This document shows positions 1-11,726 of a stretch of 64,000 nucleotides of DNA, piece by piece. Position numbers and translations under genes: made by a program. Origin of the DNA: Magnolia sinica (Eukaryota; Streptophyta; Magnoliopsida; Magnoliales; Magnoliaceae); assembly GCF_029962835.1 (NCBI RefSeq), contig NC_080583.1, positions 69,053,158 through 69,117,157 of the forward strand. Direction: 5' to 3'. Position 1 is the first letter of the stretch. Every line of letters starts with the position of its first letter. The notes under the pieces are model-generated. The model was not told where the DNA came from. It saw only the letters and a list, made by a program, of their open reading frames with translations, and did no database searches.

Positions 1-578
1 GTGGCTAAACTAGCTAAAGCGTCTGCCCTTGCATTCTCGCACCGCGGTATATGTTTAATTTCAACATTTTAAAATTGTTCCAATAATTGTTGTGCTCGCC
101 GGTAGTACAATAGGAGTTCTTGCTTCCTTATTTCGAATTCAGTTGTCAATTGATTTATGACTAGTTTAGAGTCCCCATAAATATGAAGTGCTTTTATCTT
201 CATTTATTGTGTTATTTCCATTCCTATAATGAGAGCTTTGTACTCAGATTGATTATTGGTGCATGTTGTACCTAATGTGAAGGAATACGACAATAGATCA
301 CCTTCGGGGGTGATAAATATTACTCCGGCTCCTGCTCCCAAAGACCTAGAAGCACCATCAAAGTACATTTGCCAAAAATTAGGTGATTCAATCAACATTA
401 CTTGTTCATTAGGGAGATCATCACCAATCATTTCACTGTCTGCTACCTGATGAGTTGTTAAGAAGTCTGCTACTGCCTGCCCTTTTATTGCATTTGCTGG
501 ATCATAAGTAATTGTGTATTCTGAAAGTAATAGCATCCATTTAACCAGTTTTCGTGATAACATCGGTCTGATCATTAA
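1..578 (-). pseudogene. Tat-lineage gypsy second (archaeal-type) RNase H
   Basis: On the minus strand this reads as the additional RNase H domain that Tat-lineage Ty3/gypsy elements carry after the usual RT-RNase H. The visible landmarks are YFDGASR followed by GAGAGVIF near 400-330, TNNQSEYKALI near 240, GDSKLVINQL near 165, and the closing RCENARADALASLA near 30. The order and spacing fit this domain. The frame is broken by an in-frame stop just after MEITQ at about 200 and another near 70. The integrase that should follow lies outside the window. The domain would act on the RNA-DNA hybrid in the virus-like particle, but this copy is dead. The lineage call is from family knowledge of motif order and is fairly secure. 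Confidence 0.8.
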
Positions 579-1194
579 GAATTTTATGGGATCTGCTCAC
601 GAGATCAAAGTTATATTATGAGAAGACAATAATGTCTTAACTTTTGCACTACGAATATGAATGCCAAGAACACGTTCTCAATTGGCGAATAATTGCATTC
701 AGCGCCTATCAGGGTCCAGCTAAAATAATAAAGTGCGACTTCTTTTCCATGTTCATTCACCTGTGCCAGGAGAACCCCTAATGAATTCTCAGCTGCAGAT
801 ATATATAAAATGAATGGTTTACCTTTTACAGGAGCTACCAATACTGGGGGTTATTTGAGTAGTTCTTTGATCGAATCGAATGTATTCTGACATGACTTAT
901 CCCACACGAATTCTGTTCCTTTCTTCATTAGATGAGAGAGCGGCTGACATCTTCCGGCTAGGTTAGAGATAAAACGACGGATATATGCTAATTTTCCTTG
1001 CAAACTTTTTAATTTTTTCAATGTTTTTTTGTGGCGACATATCTTGAATAGCTTTGACTTTTCCCGGATTGATTTCAATTCCTCTGTGTCTGATGATGAA
1101 GCCGTGAAACTTTCCTGATGAAACACCAAAAGCACATTTGGTCGGATTCATTTTTAACTGTTTCTTTCTGAGCCGACGGAAGACTAAAGTCAGA
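579..1194 (-). pseudogene. Tat-lineage RT C-terminal end and RNase H
   Basis: Minus-strand remnant of pol. The C-terminal part of reverse transcriptase is recognised by LVFRRLRKKQLKMNPTKCAFGV at 1194-1130 and by the thumb/connection stretch ending at an RFISNLAGR-type motif near 960. RNase H follows at 841-611 (PFILYISAAENSLGVLLAQ). The pieces lie in different frames (963-1151 and 851-1135 overlap), so at least one frameshift separates them. The fingers and palm of RT, including the catalytic YxDD motif, are missing: the sequence passes from the protease tail to the thumb at about 1195. An intact element would have several hundred more bases here, so this is an internal deletion. Confidence 0.75.
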
Positions 1195-1951
1195 TGTTCA
1201 CTTTTCCAGACAGTTCCGTTTTTGCAATTTTACTCTCTATTATTTCTATGCAATTGTTTCTTGAGGTCTTGTTCTCATCATTCTCCACCCTATCTTCTGT
1301 TGTGAACCCATCATAGTAGCTGACTTTAGCGAAGAAAGCTTCTGCTTCTGTGTATGGTCTTACATCGGCCATTACCTTGTACTGAATTCCATCCTTACAA
1401 TACTTGAAACACTAGTGTAGGGTAGATGGTATGATGCCATACTGATGCATCCATGGCCTACCTAGCAGGAGATTATATGTCGTCACTGCATTGATGACAT
1501 GACAGATGACATTTATCATCAACTCTTCTATCTCTAGAGTTAATGTGATCTACCCTAATGCCCGTTGCCCAGCCTTATTGAAGCCCTGTATCATCATTCC
1601 ACTAGGGCGTATATGTGAATGGTGATACCCAAGTTTATTCAGCATTGTTAATGGTAACAAGTTCACCACTGACCCATTATCTAACATTATTCTCTTAACC
1701 AGTTTACCGCGAATGTGACCCATGATCATTAATGACTGTTATGCTCTTTATCACAAGTCAAGTCATCATCAGAGAAGGAAATGATAGGCATGCAACTGCT
1801 TTGTTTTTCTTGCTCCGTATTTTTCATTTTTACAAGTAAAGCTTTTCTAACTTCACTGTCAGACAAGGCTCGAATTAGAGTGTGTCTACACTCCTCTGAT
1901 AACTGTAGTGCATCGTACACACTTAATCGAGCTAGTATACCCTTCAGATGA
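1195..1951 (-). pseudogene. Tat-lineage gag-pol protease region
   Basis: Minus-strand aspartic protease region. The active-site motif reads LDNGSVVNLLP at about 1690-1660; Tat elements commonly have DGGS rather than the retroviral DTGA here, so Asp is kept and the second residue has changed. Downstream are NLLLGRPWMHQYG near 1470-1430 and a conserved tail (MADVRPYTEAEAFF) at 1372. The upstream leader (HLKGILARLSVYDAL) at 1950-1900 is typical of the linker before Tat protease. The hAT insertion at 1960 interrupts the frame immediately upstream, and reading resumes in frame beyond it once one copy of the target duplication is discounted. Stops are scattered through the region. Confidence 0.75.
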
Positions 1952-1959
1952 CTTATCAC

Positions 1960-2602
1960 TAGGGGTGTACACGAACCGAGCTAGCTCAGTTAGCTCGCTT
2001 GACTCAACTTGAAAAAGCTCGATTTAACTCGGTTTGAAGATGAGTTCGAGCTGATTTTTTGAGCTCGAAAATGAGTTCAAGCGGAGTTCGAACGGGCCCC
2101 AACTCGGCTCGGCTCGGATCGAATCCAACTCGAATCCAGCTCGAATTGAACTCAGATCGAACCAGTATGGTGACTCGGTTACTTTGCCATTGATGTTGCT
2201 CACCAACTGTTTGATAAAATGACTCAACGAAATGTGGCCGGTGGCAAGCAAGGTATGTACATTAAACAAATACCTTTTTTCTCTTTCTATTTTTTTTTTT
2301 AATTTTTTATGTTACTTAGAAGGTGTTGATAAAACACCTGTAAAACCATTGCCTCTATTTGTAAAATAGTGGGTTTTTAAAGTTGCAATTCAGGTGTTTG
2401 TGGAAATGCCTCAATGGCGAACTCGACTCGATCTTGGCTCGAACTCGGCCCGAGCTGGCCCGAGCTACTGACCGAACAGAGCCAAGCTGGCTAGTCAGGC
2501 TCGAGGACCGAACCGAGCCGAGTTCAAGCTGAGGTCAGCCAGTGTTCAAGTCGAGTCGAGCTAAGGCCAGCTTGACTCGGTTCAACTCGATGTACACCCC
2601 TA
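1960..2602. mobile_element. hAT-type MITE (643 bp)
   Basis: The element starts TAGGGGTGTACA at 1960 and ends with the exact inverse TGTACACCCCTA at 2591-2602, a perfect 12-bp terminal inverted repeat. It is flanked by an exact 8-bp direct repeat CTTATCAC (1952-1959 and 2603-2610). An 8-bp duplication with a YAGGG-like terminus is the hallmark of the hAT superfamily. It is too short for a transposase and has no credible reading frame, so it is non-autonomous. Both sides are dominated by degenerate GAGCTCGA/CTCGAACTCGG blocks in opposite orientation, giving strong fold-back potential. It inserted into the coding strand of the Tat element. Confidence 0.88.
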
Positions 2603-2610
2603 CTTATCAC

Positions 2611-4273
2611 ATTATAAGTTACTTTCTCAATCTTATTCTCTACTTCTTTTTTTGTTGTTATCGATATGTATCTCAGCTACTCTTTCCCGTATTGCTTCAA
2701 ATTTTTACTTTTGGAGAGGACTTGTTACTCTTTTCTCTGAACTTAATGTAATCACCGCGGCTTTACTTGTCTAATCTGTAGCATCATCAGTATTTGTGCT
2801 GTTACTTTCTTTCTTCTGTCCTTCCTTTTTCTTGTATATAATCTCTCGACTAAAGATCATGTTTATCATCACTTTTTTTCTTTTTTTCTTTCTCTTTTTC
2901 TATTTCCCCCTGTTTATCATCCTCTAAATTATACACTTCAGTGTAAAACAATTTTTTGTAGGATGTCCCAATAGATGGTGATAGTGGCAGAAATTTCTCT
3001 CCCTCGTCATTTCTGCTTCCTCGGACTATTTAGACGATAGTAACTTTATTGTCCCTACACTTAGCAGTTGTTTCATCATAGGGGCGACATCTTCTTTTCC
3101 AAACGTAAATCCTTCATGGGAATTAAGAGATCTTGGCCTTTTATTAATAAATCTGCCTCTATAATGATCTAGCTCTTCTCTCTTTTCTATTTTTTTTTAT
3201 CATGCGGGGCATCAATTTTCTTTTCTTTTTCTACAACATTTGTCATCAGTCTTCCATGTCCTCGTCTGCCCGTGTCATAGTGAAACGCTGGCATTTTCTT
3301 GGTCATTAATTCCAGTGCATGGGCTTTCATGGCTAAGTCGCAGAAAGTTCCTATATCAACATTGGTGAGACCAAACATGATTCCAGTCTCCATAGAATTT
3401 AAGCACATTTTTACTTGTTCTTTCTCTTCAGGTAACTGTCTGCACGAAGCACCCAATGTCTTCCACCCGTCTATGAAATTTTCTACGGGTTCCCCTTCTC
3501 TTTGTCGTACAGAAGCTAATTCCATAATACTGACATCGCGATCTGATGAAAAGAAGTTTGACATAAAGGCATCCTGCATTTGCTCCCAACTTTTTATTAA
3601 TTCCGGAGCTAAACTGGAATACCATCAGAACACATTTCCTGTTAACGAAGAGCCGAACAATCATAGACAGTATTGCAAAATGGTAGAGAAATTTCCCATG
3701 GTTGTAATGAAGTGCATAAGGTGTTTGTCTGGTGACCCATTCCCATTGAATTTTTGAAAATCAGGATGCTTGAAATTTGTTGGAAACGGTATATATACTA
3801 CTTCCTTAGGATACAGTGTTCTATAATGAAATCTACCAATATTTTCACATTCTCTTTCTGTTCTAACTGCTTCTACAATTACCTAGTGCACTTCTTCTTG
3901 AGTTATCATTCTCACCGCGGGGGTAGATCCATGTGACCCTACTCTTGGCAGTTGAGATCCTTCAGGCTACTGCTCTTGCTCATTCATAGCCGCCATCATT
4001 AGAGGGGCTACAATTTGAGCTACATTATGTGCTAAAGTTGCTAGGGCTTCTTTAAGATTTTGGTATATCTTCTGTTAATGCTTTCTATGCCTAGGCCATT
4101 TCGACTATGTAGTCTTCAGTAGTCGGACCTTGACTTGTCCCTACCATGCATATAGCCGCTTCTTTGTTTCCTGACAAAGCATTCATTGGAGTGGAACAGG
4201 AATTCATTGGTACTATGGGGCTTATTGAGAAAGGAGTTTCATTTGATTCTTCCGTACTTCCATGAAATTCTAT
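2611..4273 (-). pseudogene. Tat-lineage gag, decayed
   Basis: Minus-strand gag remnant. The clearest part is 3579-3187, with FMSNFFSSDRDVSIMELAS, VRQREGEPVENFIDGWK and ALELMTKKMPAF, the Retrotrans_gag pattern of a plant gypsy capsid. An overlapping frame at 3664-3428 shows a frameshift. More N-terminal gag lies at 4273-4091 and is cut at 4274, where the LTR of the Tekay-like element begins. The stretch 2611-3186 should hold the gag C-terminus and protease linker; it is T-rich on the plus strand and I see only short disconnected frames. In life gag would assemble the cytoplasmic virus-like particle. The LTR and PBS of this Tat copy are not visible. Confidence 0.72.
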
Positions 4274-7200
4274 TGTCAGACCCTTAACCGAGTATCTGTT
4301 TTGTTCTGTTAGGTCCCACGGTCCTACCGGTCGAATTCCGGTGACCCATGACCTATAGGTAGCATTTACGATCATCCTTAAATCTCATCTCATAAACCCA
4401 ACCCAGATCGACCCAAAACCTATACCTTTGCAACCGCGTCGATGCCACAGTTCCAACACTATGTCTCATGTGCAAATCCAATGTGTACATCAAAAGTTGT
4501 AGGCCGCGCTTCATATGGACCCTTGATCGTGTTTGTGGGACCCACCTAGCATGTGCACGTTCCCCCCTACAAGCATGACATCATCAAATTCCATAATTAC
4601 CTAGCTAGCCTAGCTAACCTAGCCCACGTATAGCCTACCTAGCTATCATGAGAATTCTCTTCTCAAGGCAATGATCACTCCCTCTCTCCCATGTGCCATC
4701 ATTGTTTCTCTTCTCAAAGCTCATCATGAGCTTACAAACCAACATTCTCTTGCTACATCTCTCCCTCTCTCTCATTTCTCTTCATTTTCCTTTCTTCCTT
4801 TCCATTTGCAAGAGAAAAAAACATTCACCATTCCAACAAATTTCAGCCCTCTTTTCTCTCATTTCTCCCTAAATCTAACCCCTAAAACTCAATCTCAACC
4901 GTTGATCTCTATCCCTTGGAGCTAGAGGAGCTTGGTGATAGGAGAAAGTAGTTCTTGTGAGGTGGGTGAGCATTTAGAATAATTTTCTTCTTTTCTTTCT
5001 TAGATCTTCCTTTTCTCATTCAAGAGAGCTTGTGGGGCCCATCAAAAGATGGTGAAGGTCCTCCATGTCTTCATGGGTGTGGCCAATGGCCCACCTTATG
5101 CATGCATGTTCCATAGATGGGGTCATTCTCCATGGACCCCATCATGGCAATTTTTCTTTGATAGATAGCTTATGGGGTCATCTAGACCCTAGATCCTTGG
5201 TGGGGATGGCATCCCCATCTTAGATTTGATTTTTTGATCCATGCATGTGTAAGATCTAGCTTGTAATATGTTATGATGAATGTTGTGAAGTTATGATGAT
5301 GGAAAGGGCCTCAATCATGGCGGAGCCCCCTCTCCTATGGCCGGATTTCCTTTCCTCTTTTTCTATTATTGCCTTCTGATGTGTGTGGCCCACTTAGGGA
5401 CCCTAGGATGTCTAGACCATCCAGCAAGGTGGGACGCCCCTTGCTGTCCATTTCCTGGACATTGGCGTCCCACTTGCTGCCTATTTGATGCATGCAAGGG
5501 GTTTTGAGAAGGGGTTTTGGTCTGGATGTTTGTGGGGCCCACTAAGGTGGACCATATCACCATTTTTGTGGAGTATTTCCCCTTTATTCAGCAGTTATGG
5601 ACTGATGTGTCCAGTTATATCTTGTTGTCCAAAAAATTTCTGGATTATTTTCTAGGTTGTCTTTCATTGATCTTGGCATGGAAGATTGGACTTATTGTGG
5701 GCATGTTTTATCCCTGTTAAGAGATGATTCTTGGAGGTGTGGACCCCACCTTGATGTATGTTAAATCCCACCTCTAACTGTTCATAAATGGATAGCTAAT
5801 GGAGCACGCCCAAGGGCGGGACAGTCTAAAATTCTGGACCATCCAGCCACACTTATTGGAGGGAAAACATACGTATTAGCTGATTTTGGGGATGATAGGT
5901 CAATTTTGTGGACCCCACCTTGTTGTACTTTGATAGGAGGGTTGGCCGGCTGTCCTCCCCTTGTGGCCCACCTTGATGTAGTATTTTATCCAAGCCGTCC
6001 TCCCTGGTGTGGCCCACTGAGATGTGGTTCAGCCCTGATGGGACGTCCACCAGTGGGGTCCACCTTGGGGTTTATTGTGGCTGGCCGTCCAAGCCTCTTG
6101 GGATGCCCAGGCCCACCTTGGACGTCCAGGATTTTTTTGGGTCACCTTTATTCTTGTGTCATATCCTCACCTTTCATCTATTGGGACCCACTATGATAAC
6201 TAAGGGCCATTATAAAATTTATTTTCTCCCAAAATTACTATTTGTTGGACCTCGGAGGGCCTAGGGAGCTGGGTGGGCTGAATGTCCAACAAGGGCCTTA
6301 AAATGTTGTAGATATAACTGGAAAATTTTTTGTTGTGAGGCCCACCAGATTGGGGTGTTGTATACTCCTTGAGTAGATATTTTTCCCAGAGATTTCTTTT
6401 TGGCTTAATTAGTGCCTTGTTAAGCCAACTTTTAGTTGATTGCTTGGGCCCAAAAAATTGGACCAGATTTCTTAGGATGTCTAGCAGGCCCAGATGGGTT
6501 GGGACGTCCAGCCTTAGCCTAATCCTTGTGCATGGACTGTTTTCACATTGTGCTGGAATTGGTGGGCCGAATTGTATGTGTGATTGGGTCCTTAATTGCC
6601 CACCTATTTTACCCAGATTTGGGTTGATATTGAAGGGCCCATTTGACCCAACTTGGATATGTTTTTGCCTATGTGCTTGGGGTTGCGTGCTACTTACTAG
6701 GTCCAACATAATGCATGAATTCGGTGGCCATTGTTCTTGGGCCATAGTTTGCCTTTTTGGGCCCATGATGTTGTGTGAGGGCTTTGGGCCATTTTCTTAG
6801 GGCCCATTATGTGATATGATATATATGTCTTGCTCCCATTTTATTTTTAAGGTAGTACTTGGGCCTTGGGCCTTGCTTTAGGTAGAATCTTTGTTGGGCC
6901 GCCTTCTAGGGGACAATAGTGGTTAAATGTCCCAATTGTGGACCCCTCTAGGCCTATTTGTTAGGCTCATTCTCATCTACTGGTGGTTGAATGTCCACCT
7001 TAGACCCTTTATTAGGCTCATTCTTATCATTTTAGGCCCATAGTATTGTTCTCTTAGTCTTTATGGGCTACCCCAAATTGTTGAGCCCCCACTAGTAGTT
7101 GTGCTCTTTTTATTCCACATAAAATTGTCTAAGTACCTAGATCCTACCTTGTTGAAAGGAGAGTATAATTTCAACGCATGATGTACTTAGTTATTTTTCA

Positions 7201-8491
7201 TGACCCATTCCCATGTACATCATATGTGTGCTTGGTTGAGATGTGATTGCTCATGGTTTATACCATTAGGCAAGTCGTTATGGGACTCCCTGAATGATAG
7301 AGTTACCCCTCTTGAGCACTCTGTATGCGAAGGACTGATGCATGGTTGATTTGCAGATTCATGCATCTTGCATTACATACGGTTGATATTTTTCCTAGCT
7401 TCATCAGGCCGTAGCCTCCACCGGCATATCATGGATGGCTAGATTTGGACACCAAAAATTTTAGTTTGAGCACTGTGGGCACGTAGGATGTCCTTGGGTG
7501 AAAGTCCTAGAACCTTCATAGTACCAGAAAATGCTCCAACATCAAGACCGAGTGGAAAACATGAGTGCCGGTGCCTTTACCATTAGGCCGCATCTTCCAC
7601 TACATCGTGGTTGTTTGAAAAGGGGTGTGGCCTTATCCACCCGAGTCAAGGGGCATTTAAGCTAGGCTGAGTTTAACCATGCATAAGAGCTAGGCTGAGT
7701 TCACTACCATGGAGCCTTGTTGGTGATTGGCCATCCACAAGCAGGTAGTGAGGTCTCTTATGCTAGCTAAGCTGTGCGGCTAGGGAGGCGGCAGTTTATG
7801 TGGAGTGTACTTGACCTTGGTGATTTCCCAGAGAGGAACAGTACTGATATGTGTACTTGATGAGGATTGGCATGATTTCATTACACATTGCATATGGCAC
7901 ATAGCTATATAGGCCCACATTGCTTAACCTTGGGATGGCTGATGGTATTTTGCATTGAGTTGCATAGCCTTTGGTTGGCAGATGGGATTCCTGCCTTGCA
8001 TTTGCATATCCTTGTTATGACTGTTGGTACTCATGATCTTGCCACATATTCCACATACTCTAACATTACATTCATGACACCTGTCCTACACACACTTAAC
8101 ACCACCCTCTAAGCTTTGTATAAGCTTATGCACGATTGATACGTGCAAGTGATTCTAGGCAGTGAGTAGGAGCAGGAGCAGGAGTTGCCGCGAATCTTTT
8201 GGAGTTTTGCTTTATAACCCTTGTATCTTTCCTTTATGCACCTTATAAAAAGTTTTTATTCTTAGTCGATTTTGTGATGATGCTCCTATGGTTATTATTT
8301 ATGGGTTATGATCTTGGCTATGCTGATTATGAAACAAACTTATGTTATAAAAATCCTCCTTGTAGGATCCCAGGATCGAAACCTGGTGTATGGGTGCTAG
8401 GAGCAGAGAATATGGTACTACGGAGGCTGTCGGCACCAGATTTGGTGATCGAGAATATTGTGAGCCCAGTTTCCGAGTCTGGGGCACAACA
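4274..8491 (+). repeat. Tekay-like 5' LTR (4218 bp)
   Basis: It starts TGTCAGACCCTTAACCGAG at 4274 and matches the second copy starting at 14580 with only scattered substitutions over about 1.7 kb. It ends in CACAACA at 8491, five bases before the PBS. It is non-coding. The many GTGGGGCCCACC-like phrases and long open stretches inside it (for example 6200-6800) are LTR sequence, not genes. Relative to the 3' LTR it lacks about 300 bases near 5939. Confidence 0.85.
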
Positions 8492-8496
8492 GGTGT

Positions 8497-8508
8497 TGGT
8501 ATCAGAGC
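8497..8508 (+). other. Primer binding site (tRNA-Met type)
   Basis: TGGTATCAGAGC lies five bases after the LTR end. This is the usual complement of the 3' end of plant initiator tRNA-Met and is the standard PBS of Tekay-type chromoviruses. It fixes the 5' LTR boundary. Confidence 0.85.
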
Positions 8509-8644
8509 ATAACCCAGGAATAACTCAGGACGACATCACATATCTGCTTCAAGCTTAAGACAAGTAATGTCCTGAATGCGTATTCTTTTGATTTGGTTCT
8601 CTAACGTCCATCAGCCTTGGACGTCTTTGTTGTTTTTGTAGACG

Positions 8645-9786
8645 ATGTCGCCTAGATGACGCACCCGTGGACGAGGCACGAGAGGTAGAGGCACCCGCGG
8701 TGCCCAATCAACCCGAGCGCATCCCGCTCCATTTATTGCAAATCCTAGTCCCGATCCTATTCTGGAGGTTCTTGTTTCACCTCCAGTTGATCCTACTCCC
8801 CCGCCGGAGCCTCCTATACCTATGTCAGAGGCCCTCACAATTCATGTGCCTCTGCACGAGGCCAACGCAGCCCCTGTATTTCCTACCATTCCAGTTGGAG
8901 CCAAGCAGTTACACCAGATGCTGCAGGCAGTCACCGCCGCCCTATAGGGATAGGGCAGACATCCAGTAAAGACTATTGAGCAGACAGACCAAATACGAGT
9001 AAGCGCTCTGTTACGAGATTTCCATTAACATGATCCCCCGTGTTTTAAGGGTGAGCTGGATCCTTCAACAGCTGAGTTATGGCGCTCCGAGGTGGAGAAG
9101 ATCCTTCAACAACAGCGAGTTCCATTGGCAGTGTTTCTTCTTCAGGGAGAGGCTCAACATTGGTGGGCATCCGTCTCCCGATCGGCCAGACCAGATTTTG
9201 TATGGACCTGGAAGGACTTCGTGGATCGATTCAACCAAAAGTTCTTCCCCGAGCACGTTCAGCAGCAACGATCGTTGGAGTTTGAGACACTTGGTTAGGG
9301 GGATACGACCGTGTCTCAGTATGAGGCGTGCTTCATCACTTTATCCCGATTCGCTACCTATCTTGTTGATGATGAGAGGCGGAAGGCCCGCCGTTTTATG
9401 AATGGCTTGCATCCCGCCCTCCGTAGCTGTTTGGTTGGACATTTACTTATTACGTTCGACCAGGTTGTTCAGAGGGCCTTGGTCTATGAGGATGATTGGG
9501 CTACCTTACAAAGGACCTGCAATCAGGGAGGAGACCAGAAGAGGAAGGCGCACTCCGGTAGCTCCCATCAGCTTCAGCACCGTCAGCATATGTGTCATCC
9601 AGGATTCTGAGCACCTGCAGCGCAGCCGGCATCATCTTCAGGTACATTCACTGGAGTTTGTTTTGGTTGTGGGGGCACGCGACATCATAGGCATGAGTGT
9701 CCCCATCCTCAGCAGTAGCAGTAGTAGAGGGCATCGTAGCAGGCCCCGCATCAGCCTCCATAGTAGCAGCAGCATCAACCTCTGAG
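8645..9786 (+). pseudogene. Tekay-like gag
   Basis: The likely start is the ATG at 8645, in the frame that carries all later conserved blocks; an in-frame TGA follows within five codons and more stops occur at about 8947 and 9296. The capsid core is FKGELDPSTAELW, EAQHWWASV, DRFNQKFFPEH (9048-9265), then SQYEACFITLSRFA and FMNGLHPAL (9311-9420). A CCHC zinc knuckle (C-x2-C-x4-H-x4-C) is intact at 9659-9700 and would bind the genomic RNA. After it the frame dissolves into glutamine-like CAG/TAG repeats. The element's protease continues in the same frame, so gag and pol were one polyprotein. Confidence 0.82.
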
Positions 9787-9799
9787 GCCTCCCCCACAG

Positions 9800-10616
9800 C
9801 ATCAGGGACAGCAGATTAGGCCGCCCCAGTGGCCACAGTAACAGAAGATTCTGCAAATGCAGAGGGGAAAGGCACCTCCCCCACCGGCCTAGGGCAGAAT
9901 TTATATTACGCAGCAGGTGCTGGACCCTCAGTCATTAGGTTTACTTCCCTTGCCAGCCCAGGGCAGATTCTATGGCACTCAGCAAGACCCTCAGTCTTCA
10001 AGAGGGGTAGTCGAGGGTATTCTTCCTATTTCCACTTGCATTGCACATGTGTTATTCGATTATGGAGCATCTCATTCTTTCGTGGCCAAGGAGTTCTGCC
10101 GATCAACCGGTCTACCGTTGGAGTCAGCTCATGAGGCCTTGTTAGTATCGGCTCCTTTGGGAAAGACTGATGTATTGGGTAGATTTTGCTCATCTTGCAC
10201 CATTCTGGTTGGGGATATGTTTCTGCCTGCTGATCTGTTTATGTTGCCGATTTCCGAGTATAACGTTATCATGGGCATGGATTGGCTTGCTGAGTATCAC
10301 GCTGTTTTGAACTGTATCATAAGGACAATCAAGTTCCGTATACTTGGCTTGCCACTATTCCAGTTCGTTGCTTAACCTAAAGGAGAGCCGCTGTCTAGTT
10401 TGATGGCATGTGCAGTAGAGGAGTCAGTGGCTGGGAGTGTCGATCAATTGCCAATTGTCTATGATTTCTCCGACATATTCCAGGAGATTCCAAGGTTGCC
10501 GCCGCATCGGCAGATAAAGTTTCAGATAGATCTTGTGCCTAGTACCGCGCCTATCTTAAAGGCCCTGTATCATATGGCACCGATGAAGTTACAAGAACTA
10601 CAGGCGCAGTTGGATG
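9800..10616 (+). pseudogene. Tekay-like protease and RT N-terminus
   Basis: Protease lies at about 9917-10375, in the same frame as gag. The catalytic motif reads LFDYGASHSF at about 10058-10087; related elements have DSGA or DTGA, so the catalytic Asp is present and the next residue is changed. The closing YNVIMGMDWLAEYHAVLNC is typical of Tekay protease. The N-terminal RT linker starts near 10400 (YDFSDIFQEI, IDLVPSTAPI, MAPMKLQELQAQL) and is cut at 10616 by the CACTA insertion. The reading frame before the break is largely open apart from a stop near 10374. Confidence 0.82.
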
Positions 10617-11726
10617 CACTACAATAAAAACGAGCAAAGGCTACGGCGAAAAACCATTGTTAAAGACCTTTTGCTACGGATCTAGTCCGTAGCACGTCCG
10701 TCGCTATTGGTGGGGTAACTAAAGGTCAAAAAACCAATTACTACAGATTATATCCGTAGCAATAGATATCAGTAGCTACAAACAAAAGCTGTAGCTATAA
10801 TTTCTATAGCAAAATGTAGCTACACCTATAGATTAAATACATAGCAATTGATATCACTAGCTACGGATAAAGGCCGTAGCTATACTTTCTATAGCGAAAT
10901 ATACCTACGGTTACAAATTAGATCCCTAGCAGTAGATATCATTAGCTACTGAAGAAAGCAGTAGCTATAATTTCTGTAGCGAAATGTACCTACGACTACG
11001 GATAATATCAGTAGCTAAAAGTGAAACAAAATTCATAGCAATATGTTGTAGTTAGCAATAGCTACAGTTTTCAGAACAATAGCTACGGCCAAAATTTGTA
11101 GCTATTTTTAAAAAAATTGTAATAATGATGCATGTTTCCATTACAAGAACCTGCTGTTATTGATAACTAATCTAAGCTTAATGCTGATAGGAATAGTACA
11201 TAAAATGCAATCAGGAAAAAAATGATGCATTTATTACAAATAGCAATCAAATCATACAATGCATCCCAAATTTGGGGGTCTTCTCATGGACGGACGCAAA
11301 CGGTCCGTTCAGGGGATCCATGGGGCCCACCATGATGTATTTCATTAATCCATCCCAATACATAATTTTAATAAATTATTTTAGTTTATGACACCAAATT
11401 TCAGGTATATTGGAGGCCCAAGTGGACCACACCATAAGAAGCAACTGTAATTTAATATCAATGTTTACTACCATCTGGTCCACTTGAGCCTTCGATCTAG
11501 CTGATTTTTTTTCATCCTCTAAAGTAATATTTACAAATATATAGACGGCTTAAATAGAACATATAGTTTTGTTTAGGCCTCATAGAGCCCCTTACAATGC
11601 TATTAATTATTAATGGTGTATCAACTTTTTAGCTACGAATTAAAACCGTAGCAACTATAGCTAAGGTTTATATCCGTAGCAAAAAACTAACGTGGTCTGA
11701 ATCCTTTGTCCCTTTTTTTGGTAGTG
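10617..11726. mobile_element. Non-autonomous CACTA element (1110 bp)
   Basis: It begins CACTACAATAAAAA at 10617 and ends TTTTTTTGGTAGTG at 11726; both termini give CACTAC followed by an A-rich stretch when read inward. An exact 3-bp direct repeat ATG flanks it (10614-10616 and 11727-11729), as expected for CACTA (CMC/EnSpm). Both subterminal regions carry repeats of GCTACGGA...TCCGTAGC, about ten copies on the left (10640-11100) and a few on the right (11630-11685); these are the usual transposase-binding type of array. The middle (11150-11620) has no coding potential. It splits the RT of the Tekay-like element. Confidence 0.9.

Noticed and set aside
6200-6800. Overlapping long open frames on both strands
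   Set aside because: They lie wholly inside the 5' LTR and show no known domain; the LTR is non-coding.
8365-8390. tRNA-like T-arm (CCCAGGATCGAAACCTGG)
   Set aside because: No matching D-arm, anticodon arm or acceptor stem around it; it is part of the LTR U5 region.
9600-9860. Possible serine-rich gene from open frames on both strands
   Set aside because: The CAG/TAG-rich linker of gag creates open frames by composition only; the zinc knuckle frame shows its true origin.
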